A stretch of 5,871 nucleotides of DNA from Rhizobacter sp. Its GTDB lineage: Bacteria > Pseudomonadota > Gammaproteobacteria > Burkholderiales > Burkholderiaceae. A program made the position numbers and the translations under genes. The notes beneath the pieces are model-generated. The model had not been told where the DNA came from, made no database searches, and worked only from the letters and a program-made list of their open reading frames with translations. Position 1 is the stretch's first letter, and each line of letters starts with the position of its first letter. Location: positions 1 to 5,871 of the forward strand of contig JACMKW010000606.1 in the NCBI GenBank assembly GCA_014379885.1. Direction: 5' to 3'. Shown here in pieces: positions 1 to 5,871 of the stretch.

Positions 1-1
1 C

Positions 2-430
2 ACGCGCCTGCAGGCGCTCACGCGCACCTTCTCGCTGTTTGTGGGTGCAGCCGGCCAGTGGGCCAACAAGAACCTCGACAACGCAGAGAAGTTCACCCTC
101 GGCGGTGACAAGGGTGTGCGCGCCTACCCTGCCGCCGAAGGCTCCAGCGACCTCGGTGCGCTGGTCAACACCGAGCTGCGCTACTGGGTCAACCCGCAGT
201 GGAGTTCGTATGCCTTCTACGACTGGGGCCATGGCCGCCTCAGCAAGACGCCTACACAGCCTGGCGACAACACCCGCACCATCCACGGCTTCGGCCTCGG
301 GGTGCAATACACCAACCCCGAGCTTTTCACGCTGAAAGCCAGCCTGGGGTTCAGAGGCCAGGAGCGGGTGCAGTCTGAAGAAGACAACCCCAAGGCGCGC
401 CTGCTCGTGCAGATCCAGCATTCGTTCTAG
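2..430 (+). CDS. TpsB-family outer-membrane transporter (FhaC/ShlB/HecB-like), C-terminal fragment
   Basis: This is the last 142 codons of a gene that begins upstream of the window; position 2 is the first complete in-frame codon. TpsB proteins are 16-stranded outer-membrane barrels with periplasmic POTRA domains, and they export a dedicated TpsA partner. The POTRA domains and most of the barrel lie off the window. What is visible is the end of the barrel. FTLGGDKGVRAYP (nt 92-130) matches the Omp85/TpsB loop-6 motif, with VRAY in place of the more usual VRGY. FYDWG (nt 215-229) matches the barrel-wall motif [FYW]-x-D-x-G, whose Asp contacts the loop-6 Arg in solved family members. The protein ends QIQHSF, and a terminal aromatic residue is the usual signal for BAM-dependent insertion. 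The tpsA gene starts 31 bases downstream, so the two are probably co-transcribed. The family call is secure, but the substrate is inferred from adjacency. A full-length member would be roughly 550-600 residues. Confidence 0.93.
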   Translation, partial: TRLQALTRTFSLFVGAAGQWANKNLDNAEKFTLGGDKGVRAYPAAEGSSDLGALVNTELRYWVNPQWSSYAFYDWGHGRLSKTPTQPGDNTRTIHGFGLGVQYTNPELFTLKASLGFRGQERVQSEEDNPKARLLVQIQHSF

Positions 431-451
431 AACCTGAACCCAGATACCCCT

Positions 452-456
452 AGGAG
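452..456 (+). promoter_or_regulatory. Ribosome binding site of the tpsA gene
   Basis: AGGAG lies five bases before the ATG at 462, inside the 31-base gap after the tpsB stop codon. It supports that start, which also gives a complete signal peptide. No separate promoter is evident in the gap, which fits a tpsB-tpsA operon. Confidence 0.8.
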
Positions 457-461
457 CCGCC

Positions 462-3400
462 ATGCGCGTTCTCTCACTCCAGCACACCCCCATCGCCCTG
501 GCCGTACTGCTCGCGCTCGGTGCCGGTGAAAGTTTTGCCCAGCCCGTGAGCACGCAGCTTCCGGTGTTGCGCCCGGGCGGCGCGCTCATCAACGCCCGAG
601 TCGGCGCCCCGAGCGGCAATGCGCTCACCGTCACACAAACCACCAGCGCCAACAACCGCGGCTTGGTGGAGTGGTCGAGCTTCAGCATCGGCTCGGCCGC
701 GCGTGTGAACATCGTGCAGCCCAATGCACAAAGCGTGCTGGTCAACCGCGTCATGGGCACTGGCACCAGCGGCCCGAGTGCAAGCGAAATCTACGGCTCG
801 TTGTCGGCCAACGGCAAGGTGTTCCTCGTCAACCCGAGCGGTGTGGTGTTCGGGCCTGGCGCACAGGTGAACGTGGGCTCGCTGGTGGCCACCAGCCTTG
901 ACCTCGACAACAGCATGACGGCCAACAACTACGACGGCCTGATGCGCGGCAACGAGGTGCGGTTGAACCAGGCGGGCACTGGCAACGGCACCGGCATCGA
1001 GGTCATGGCGGCCGACGACCCGCGCCGCCCACAGATCCAGGTCACCGAGGGCGGCTCCATCGTGCTCATCAGCCACGACCAGGTGGTGCAGAACGGCGCC
1101 ATTTCGGCGCCCGGTGGCCACGTCAATCTCAGCACCGGCTCGGCCGCCACACTGCTGCCAGTGGGCAACAGCGGTTATGTGGAGGTTTCGACCGTGCAGC
1201 CCAGCGAAGTACGCACGGGTGGTGTGGCGCTTGGCCTCAATTCGCAAACACTGGCCAGCGGCGGCAGCATCGTGATCGGCGGGCAGCCCAATGAGAAAGG
1301 CTCGCGCGGCGACACCATCACAGTGGCCGGTGTGGTGAGCACCGATTCGTCGGTTGGCAATGCCGGCAGCGTGCACATCGATGGCGGCGCGAACGGCAGC
1401 GTCGTTGCGCGCGAAGCTGCGGTCATCAGCTCATCAAGCACAGGCCCTGCCGGCACCGGCGGCAGTGTCACGCTGCTGGGCGGCAGCATCACCTTGCAGC
1501 GTGGCGACGTGGCCAGCCCGCGGGTGCTGGCCGAAGGCAGTGCCGGCGGCGGGCGCATCGTGGTGGGTGACGAGAACACCCGCGCCATCCAGATTGAAGA
1601 GCGCACCACCTTGTCAACCGACGCCACCCAAACCGGCAATGGCGGCACGATTGCCGTGCGCGCCATGTACGTCAACCCCATCAGCACCACCCCGGTGGCG
1701 CGTGTCGACTACGGCGTGACCGAGGTCTACGGCACCCTGCAAAGCCGTGGCGGCACCCAAGGTGGCAACGGCGGCAACATCGAAACCTCAGGCATTGCAC
1801 TGAACACCAGCCTGACCAACGCGGCCACCGGCGTCACACGCAGCGCCACCGTGGACGCCCGCGCACGCGCAGCCGGCGGGCAGGCGGGCAACTGGACGCT
1901 AGACCCCTTCGACGTGACCATCTCCAGCGGTGCACCGGTGGCCGTGAACGGCGCCTTCAACCCCACCGGGCCCGGCGCCAACGTGCAGGCGAGCGACCTG
2001 TCGGCGGCACTCAACGCAGGCACCAACGTCGATATCTCCACTGAAGCCGGTGGCGCCGGCACCGCGGCCGGCAACATCACCATCGCGGCCGGTACCACCA
2101 TCACCCGCACCGCCGGCACGGCAACCACCAGCCTCACGCTGCGCGCCAACAACAACATCGTGGTCAACGGCGCCACCATCGACGCCAGCGCTGCCGGGCC
2201 GGTAAACGTGAACCTTTATGCCGACATCGACGGCAACGGCACAGGCAACATCGGCGTCATCGGCAGCACCATTCAGACGGGGGGCGGCAACCTCACGCTG
2301 AGCGGTGGCACCACCCCCAGCACCGGGTTTGCGCGCGGCGACGCACAGAACGCAGCGGTCGACATCAACCGATCCACCATTGACACACGCAGCCTCACCA
2401 CCCCCGGCCTGCGTGGCGACCTCGTGGTGCGCGGCCAGGCCGCCGCGCTACCAGGTGCGCTGCCGGCGGTGAACCTGGGCTCCAACCTGATCGTGGGCAA
2501 CCTGAGCGTCGAAGGCCGCGCCAGCCATGGCACAGCGGTCTCGCTGGGCGGCACCACGATCACCACCACCACAGGCACCATCGATGTGCGCGGCATCACC
2601 ACACGCGTTGACACCACCACGGCCCCGTTGATCGGTGTGGACACCGGCATCGTGTCCGTGCAGCTCGGCACCGGCTCGCTCACGCTGGCAGGCCGTGGCG
2701 ACGATGCTGGCCTCAGCACCAGCGGCAACGCCACCGGCCTGCGCGTGGGTGACCTGCGCATCTCGGCCGATGCCGCCTCAACCGGCCGCATCACGCTCGC
2801 GGGCCAATCCGCCGGCGCCCCGTTCGGCCAGGGCATCGCGTCGACTTTCAGCACGGGCACGCTGATCATCAGCTCCAACGCGCTGGCCGCAGGCAACGCA
2901 GCCACCGGCGCCAGCGTGGTGATCGGCGGCATGAGCGACGCGGCACGCGGCGCCATCGACCTGGGTGCCAGCAGCGTTGCCCCCAACATCGCCAGCAGCA
3001 GCGGCGTGAACCTGCGCCCGCTGGGTGTGAGCAACACCGGCGCCATCACCGAACTGACCACGGAGGCGATCTGGATCGGTACGCCCACGGGCGCTCCAAC
3101 GGGGGTGCGCTTCCTGGTGGACCGGAACTGGCTGCGTGTGCCCAATGGCAATGGCGGCGGCATTTCCGGCGGCCAAGGCGTGGTGGTGGGTTCGAGCGCC
3201 CACACCGGGCTCATCACACTGGAAAGCAATGTGCTCACCACCCACGGCACCGCGTCGCTCACCCTGCAAAACCAGGGCACCGGATCGGCCGGCATCACGC
3301 TGGGTGGCGGCAACACCATCGGCAGCCTCGCGCTGATGTCTGCCGGCAACATCACGCAGAGCGGCGCCCTGACGGTGCAGAACCTGGCGCTCGAAGGCGG

Positions 3401-4352
3401 CGGCGCGAGCAACTTCAACCTCAGCAACACCGGCAACCTGTTCGGCCGGGTGGCCTTTGACCCACCTGCGACGCTGAGCCTCTTCACTGCCGGCGACTTG
3501 ACAGTCGATGCCGTCACCGCCCAAGGCTTCAACGCCACGACCGGCAGCTTCACGCCGCTGGCCATTGCCGGCAGCGTGGGCGGCAACACCGCCTTGCTGC
3601 AGTCGGCAGCCAATGTGTTCATCAACCGCTCGATCAGCATGGCAGGTACCGGTGCCTCGCAACTCAACATCGTGTCACCGGGCAGCGTGACGTTCGCCAC
3701 CGGCGCAGCGCTCAGCACCGGCGCGGCGGGCCGCTGGCGCGTCTGGGCGCCCACGGTCGTCAACGCGCCCTTCGCCGGGCCAGCAACCAACCTCTACGGC
3801 TGCGTGTTCGGCGACACCACCACCTGCAGCGTCTCCAGCATCGCGATACCGACCGCCGGCAACCAGTTGCTCCACCCGACCCAGCCCACGATCACCGTGG
3901 CGGCCAACCCGACCACCGGCTACCTCGACCTGGCACTCCCCACGCTCACCTTCACCACCACCGGCCTGCTCAATGGCGACACCCCGGGTGTGGCGCTGGC
4001 CGGCACGCTGGGTACCACGCCCACCGGGGCCACCACCTATGCCATCGGCCAAGGCAGCCTGCGCTCCCCACTGGGCTACAACCTGACCTTCCTGCCTTCC
4101 ACGCTGAGCCTGCAGCCAGGCATCACGCGCCACATGCTGCAAGCAGCGTTCAAGGCAGAAATGGCGTCTGATGTTTATGGTCGCAACCTCGACCAGCCCT
4201 ACATCTGCACCGCCGCCTCGGTGATCCGTGGCAGCCTGGCCGACGACAAACAAAGCGACCCGCTGGCCTCCGAGTGGGGCAAGGTGCGCAACCAGCCGCA
4301 GCTCTCGGGCTGCCTGAACGTGACGGATGGTGGTTCGTGCTCGGCGTTCTAG
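462..4352 (+). CDS. TpsA-family exoprotein (filamentous haemagglutinin-type adhesin) with TPS domain
   Basis: This 1296-residue secreted protein is the likely cargo of the TpsB encoded just upstream. Residues 1-26 form a signal peptide with probable cleavage after ESFA. The TPS domain needed for recognition by TpsB follows, with its best-conserved part at about 45-150. It includes VEWSSFSIG (69-77), SVLVNRV (91-97), NPSGVVFG (124-131, the NPNG-type motif with Ser for the second Asn) and VNVGSLVA. The Gly/Thr/Asn/Ala-rich passenger to about 1090 has short alternating strands typical of a right-handed beta-helix. It carries the WTLDPFDVTI module (478-487) that recurs in this family. GRWRVW (1090-1095) and an MBG-like segment (1142-1217, with NGDTPGVALAGTL and YNLTFLPSTL) precede a hydrophilic tail ending in Cys1284-X8-Cys1293. 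There is no VENN motif or recognisable toxin domain, so an adhesin is likelier than a CdiA-type toxin. Ligand and function are unknown. The start is supported by AGGAG five bases upstream. Confidence 0.94.
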   Translation: MRVLSLQHTPIALAVLLALGAGESFAQPVSTQLPVLRPGGALINARVGAPSGNALTVTQTTSANNRGLVEWSSFSIGSAARVNIVQPNAQSVLVNRVMGTGTSGPSASEIYGSLSANGKVFLVNPSGVVFGPGAQVNVGSLVATSLDLDNSMTANNYDGLMRGNEVRLNQAGTGNGTGIEVMAADDPRRPQIQVTEGGSIVLISHDQVVQNGAISAPGGHVNLSTGSAATLLPVGNSGYVEVSTVQPSEVRTGGVALGLNSQTLASGGSIVIGGQPNEKGSRGDTITVAGVVSTDSSVGNAGSVHIDGGANGSVVAREAAVISSSSTGPAGTGGSVTLLGGSITLQRGDVASPRVLAEGSAGGGRIVVGDENTRAIQIEERTTLSTDATQTGNGGTIAVRAMYVNPISTTPVARVDYGVTEVYGTLQSRGGTQGGNGGNIETSGIALNTSLTNAATGVTRSATVDARARAAGGQAGNWTLDPFDVTISSGAPVAVNGAFNPTGPGANVQASDLSAALNAGTNVDISTEAGGAGTAAGNITIAAGTTITRTAGTATTSLTLRANNNIVVNGATIDASAAGPVNVNLYADIDGNGTGNIGVIGSTIQTGGGNLTLSGGTTPSTGFARGDAQNAAVDINRSTIDTRSLTTPGLRGDLVVRGQAAALPGALPAVNLGSNLIVGNLSVEGRASHGTAVSLGGTTITTTTGTIDVRGITTRVDTTTAPLIGVDTGIVSVQLGTGSLTLAGRGDDAGLSTSGNATGLRVGDLRISADAASTGRITLAGQSAGAPFGQGIASTFSTGTLIISSNALAAGNAATGASVVIGGMSDAARGAIDLGASSVAPNIASSSGVNLRPLGVSNTGAITELTTEAIWIGTPTGAPTGVRFLVDRNWLRVPNGNGGGISGGQGVVVGSSAHTGLITLESNVLTTHGTASLTLQNQGTGSAGITLGGGNTIGSLALMSAGNITQSGALTVQNLALEGGGASNFNLSNTGNLFGRVAFDPPATLSLFTAGDLTVDAVTAQGFNATTGSFTPLAIAGSVGGNTALLQSAANVFINRSISMAGTGASQLNIVSPGSVTFATGAALSTGAAGRWRVWAPTVVNAPFAGPATNLYGCVFGDTTTCSVSSIAIPTAGNQLLHPTQPTITVAANPTTGYLDLALPTLTFTTTGLLNGDTPGVALAGTLGTTPTGATTYAIGQGSLRSPLGYNLTFLPSTLSLQPGITRHMLQAAFKAEMASDVYGRNLDQPYICTAASVIRGSLADDKQSDPLASEWGKVRNQPQLSGCLNVTDGGSCSAF

Positions 4353-4443
4353 GGGATGGGCCAAATGACTTTCGGCTGATGTAAGCAAGCCGTCCACTTC
4401 ATAAAGTCCAACCCATCGTGATTCAACCCAGCCACCGCAACCC

Positions 4444-5466
4444 ATGAAAGCACTCCCCGTCGAAGACCTGCTGGCCTCGCTCGGCTCGCCCGACGATGGC
4501 GCCCCCTGTGGTGCCGACCTGGAATACGACCCGGCCTTCCTGGCGCTCGAAGAAGCCGCCCGCGGCAAGCCCGAGCAGCAGTTCGGCGACACCGTGATCG
4601 CCGCCACCGAGCCCGACTGGCGTGTGGTGCAAGAACAAGCCGCCGCCCTCGCCGGCCGCACCCGCGACCTGCGTGTGGCCGTGCTGCTGGCCCGTGCAGG
4701 TGCCCGGCTGCAAGGTGTGCAGGCCTATGCCAGCGCGCTGTCGCTGATTGCCGGCCTGTTGGAGCGCCATTGGGACCATGTGTACCCCAAGCTCGACGCC
4801 GACGACAACAACGACGCGACCATGCGCCTGAATGCGCTGGCCCCGCTGGTCGACAGTGACGGCGGCCTGGCCGACCTGCGCTCCGCCGTGATCGGCACGA
4901 GCCGCCCTGCTCTCACCGTGCGCCAGATTGAGTTGGCCGCCGGCAAGGCCGACCCGCGCGCCGACGAGCCCGTGCCCACGCTCGACGGCGTGCTGCAGGG
5001 CGTGAAAGCGGCCGAAGCCCAGTCCGCCGGCACGGTGGCTGCCATGAAGCTGATTCACACAGAAGTGGTGCGCATTGAAGCCTTGCTGGGCGACAAGGTG
5101 GGCGCCTCCCAAGGCCCCGAACTGCGCCCCCTTCGCGTGTTGGCTCACACCCTCAACAACGTGGCCAACCAGGCCGACGGCGGCGCGGCTTCGGAGCCAT
5201 CGGCCGACGACGGTGCTTCGCCCAGCGCATCGGGCTTGGTGTCGCGCGCTGCCCCCGGCTCGCTGCAAACTCGTGAAGACGTGGCCCGTACCCTGGACCG
5301 CGCCTGCGAATGGCTGGAGCGCAACGAGCCCACCAACCCTGCCCCTTTGCTGATCCGCCGCGCGCAGCGGCTGATGGGCAAGAGCTTTCTCGAAATCATC
5401 AGAGACCTGGCGCCTGCCGGCATCGACCAGATCGAAAACATCGCCGGCAACGCAAACGAAAACTGA
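4444..5466 (+). CDS. tssA: Type VI secretion system protein TssA (ImpA), short form
   Basis: TssA proteins coordinate T6SS assembly, docking at the membrane complex and baseplate and helping to prime Hcp tube and sheath growth in the cytoplasm. The 340-residue product has the ImpA N-terminal domain at about 8-135. Marker motifs are APCGADLEYDPAFLALE (20-36), DWRVVQEQA (58-66), RDLRVAVLLARA (74-85) and HWDHVYPKLDADDNND (109-124). A helical middle (about 180-242) is followed by an acidic, Ser/Ala/Gly-rich linker (about 243-272). The short C-terminal domain (273-335) contains TREDVARTLDRACEWLERNEPTNPAPLLIRRAQRL, split here as TREDVARTLDRACEWL (276-291) and EPTNPAPLLIRRAQRL (295-310). Length and C-terminus resemble the short Pseudomonas HSI-1-type TssA, not the longer forms with a VasJ-type extension. 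The start is fixed because the frame has a stop at 4402-4404 and no ATG, GTG or TTG between it and 4444, although no Shine-Dalgarno sequence is visible. tssB follows after 114 bases, the usual imp-cluster order. Confidence 0.97.
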   Translation: MKALPVEDLLASLGSPDDGAPCGADLEYDPAFLALEEAARGKPEQQFGDTVIAATEPDWRVVQEQAAALAGRTRDLRVAVLLARAGARLQGVQAYASALSLIAGLLERHWDHVYPKLDADDNNDATMRLNALAPLVDSDGGLADLRSAVIGTSRPALTVRQIELAAGKADPRADEPVPTLDGVLQGVKAAEAQSAGTVAAMKLIHTEVVRIEALLGDKVGASQGPELRPLRVLAHTLNNVANQADGGAASEPSADDGASPSASGLVSRAAPGSLQTREDVARTLDRACEWLERNEPTNPAPLLIRRAQRLMGKSFLEIIRDLAPAGIDQIENIAGNANEN

Positions 5467-5474
5467 ATAAAACT

Positions 5475-5569
5475 CCGTTCGGGCTGAGCCCGTCAAAGCC
5501 AGCGTGCACCGCAGTGCAGGCACTTTCGACATGCCCCGCACGAACAAACACTTTGAACCCCAGCCCGAA
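5475..5569 (+). repeat. Imperfect inverted repeat (REP-like dispersed element) between tssA and tssB
   Basis: TTCGGGCTG at 5478-5486 is the exact reverse complement of CAGCCCGAA at 5561-5569. TCAAAG at 5493-5498 is the exact reverse complement of CTTTGA at 5551-5556. The two paired blocks are separated by 6 bases on the left arm and 4 on the right, giving a 9 + 6 base-pair stem with an internal loop. The left arm (5475-5500) resembles a dispersed intergenic repeat I recall from Burkholderiales genomes, with a CCGTTCGGGCTGAGC core followed by a GTCGAAGCC-like half. Here that half reads GTCAAAGCC. A second, partly decayed inverted half (TTCGACA at 5525-5531, CGAAC at 5541-5545) lies in the loop and offers an alternative pairing with GTTCG at 5477-5481. 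The pairings are directly visible. Membership in a genome-wide repeat family is from memory and untested. Confidence 0.65.
5505..5518 (+). other. Small hairpin inside the tssA-tssB inverted repeat
   Basis: TGCAC (5505-5509) and GTGCA (5514-5518) pair perfectly around the four-base loop CGCA. It sits near the centre of the loop of the larger inverted repeat, so the transcript could form a branched or extended structure. There is no following T-run, so it does not look like an intrinsic terminator. A five-pair stem could also occur by chance. Confidence 0.4.
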
Positions 5570-5573
5570 GGAG
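5568..5573 (+). promoter_or_regulatory. Ribosome binding site of tssB, abutting the inverted repeat
   Basis: AAGGAG lies seven bases before the ATG at 5581 and is a strong Shine-Dalgarno sequence. It is unusual because its first two bases (5568-5569) are the last two bases of the distal arm of the inverted repeat. Folding of the leader RNA could therefore affect ribosome access. Any regulatory effect is inference. Confidence 0.8.
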
Positions 5574-5580
5574 CTTTTCC

Positions 5581-5871
5581 ATGGCCACCAGCAGTCAGAA
5601 ATTCATCGCCCGCAACCGTGCACCGCGCGTCCAGATCGAATACGACGTCGAGCTCTACGGCGCCGAGAAGAAGGTGCAGCTGCCCTTCGTGATGGGCGTG
5701 CTCTCCGACCTGTCGGGCAAGCCTTCCGAGCCGCTGCCACCGGTGGCCGAGCGCAAGCTGCTGGAATTCGATGTCGACAACTTCGACAGCCGCATGAAGT
5801 CGATGAAGCCTCGGGTCGCCTTCCAGGTGCCCAACACCCTCACCGGTGAAGGCAACCTGAGCGTGGACATC
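5581..5871 (+). CDS. tssB: Type VI secretion system sheath subunit TssB (ImpB/VipA), N-terminal fragment
   Basis: The first 97 codons are present and the frame is open to the window edge. Family members are usually about 165-175 residues, so roughly the N-terminal 55-60 percent is visible. TssB pairs with TssC (VipB) to form the contractile sheath that drives the Hcp tube and spike out of the cell, and ClpV recycles the contracted sheath. Highly conserved family stretches are seen: RVQIEYDVELYGAEKKVQLP (residues 16-35), FVMGVLSDLSGKP (36-48), LPPVAERKLLEFDVDNFDSR (52-71), MKPRVAFQVPNTL (75-87) and a trailing GEGNLSVDI. Start choice is clear from AAGGAG seven bases upstream and from the typical short Ser/Lys-containing N-terminus (MATSSQKFIARNRAPR). 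The gene follows tssA on the same strand, and tssC is expected immediately downstream outside the window. No disruption is seen in the visible part. Confidence 0.97.
   Translation, partial: MATSSQKFIARNRAPRVQIEYDVELYGAEKKVQLPFVMGVLSDLSGKPSEPLPPVAERKLLEFDVDNFDSRMKSMKPRVAFQVPNTLTGEGNLSVDI

Noticed and set aside
474..1376. Minus-strand open frame of 300 codons opposite the TPS domain
   Set aside because: The His/Ala/Arg-rich composition is typical of a shadow frame, there is no credible start context, and the plus strand has clear family motifs.
1740..2660. Possible tandem DNA repeats in the Gly/Thr/Asn-rich part of tpsA
   Set aside because: Recurring GGCGGCAAC-like and ACCACC-like words reflect the amino-acid composition of a beta-helix. 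I saw no regular period or long identical units.
2273..3790. Long minus-strand open frame of 505 codons opposite tpsA
   Set aside because: Its product is Pro/Val/Leu/Arg-rich with no recognisable motif, and it lies entirely opposite a well-supported gene. Long antisense frames are expected opposite GC-rich, Gly/Thr-rich coding sequence with strong third-position bias.
462..4352. TpsA as a contact-dependent inhibition toxin (CdiA-like) with an immunity gene downstream
   Set aside because: There is no VENN-type boundary and no recognisable C-terminal toxin domain, the protein is far shorter than typical CdiA, and the next gene is tssA, not a small immunity gene.
4373..4392. Possible terminator after tpsA: CGGCT (4373-4377) pairing with AGCCG (4388-4392)
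   Set aside because: It has only five pairs around a ten-base loop and no T-run follows, so it is too weak to call.
4377..4405. Possible sigma-70 promoter for tssA (CATAAA at 4400-4405 with TGATGT at 4377-4382)
   Set aside because: The -10-like match is partial and the -35-like match is poor. In 91 bases such matches occur by chance.
3675..5547. Two overlapping minus-strand frames (328 and 374 codons) across the tpsA end, the spacer and tssA
   Set aside because: They have Gly/Arg/Ala/His-rich shadow composition and no motifs, and they conflict with the firmly identified tssA and tpsA.
5310..5849. Plus-strand frame of 179 codons bridging tssA, the spacer and tssB
   Set aside because: It reads the real genes out of frame and translates the repeat in the spacer. 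TssB motifs in another frame decide the matter.

Overview
The window is GC-rich, densely coding and entirely plus-strand. Protein similarity in all four genes, and a dispersed intergenic repeat of a type I recall from betaproteobacterial genomes, suggest a Burkholderiales-type betaproteobacterium (Comamonadaceae or a relative). The genus cannot be fixed from this sequence alone.

Layout: (1) Positions 2-430 are the 3' end of a gene for a TpsB outer-membrane transporter of the FhaC/ShlB/HecB type. They include the Omp85 signature loop and a C-terminal phenylalanine. (2) After 31 bases comes a 1296-residue TpsA exoprotein (462-4352). It has a signal peptide, an N-terminal TPS (haemagglutination-activity) domain, a long Gly/Thr/Asn/Ala-rich beta-helix passenger and a cysteine-bearing C-terminal tail. 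Together these form a two-partner (type Vb) secretion operon. (3) A 91-base spacer without a convincing terminator or promoter leads to tssA (4444-5466), a type VI secretion (T6SS) assembly protein. (4) A 114-base spacer (5467-5580) carries an imperfect inverted repeat resembling a dispersed REP-type element. (5) tssB (5581 to the window edge) starts the T6SS sheath genes. tssC and further T6SS genes are expected downstream but are not visible.

Working together: TpsB exports and may help retain TpsA at the cell surface, probably as an adhesin. TssA and TssB belong to the contractile T6SS machine, with TssA coordinating baseplate, tube and sheath assembly and TssB building the sheath with TssC. 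The two systems are mechanistically separate. Their direct adjacency on one strand with no obvious terminator is the notable context.

I did not find a clearly new system. The observations most worth checking are a C-terminal Cys-X8-Cys loop in TpsA, reminiscent of the anchoring loop of Haemophilus HMW1, and the repeat whose distal arm runs into the tssB ribosome binding site.
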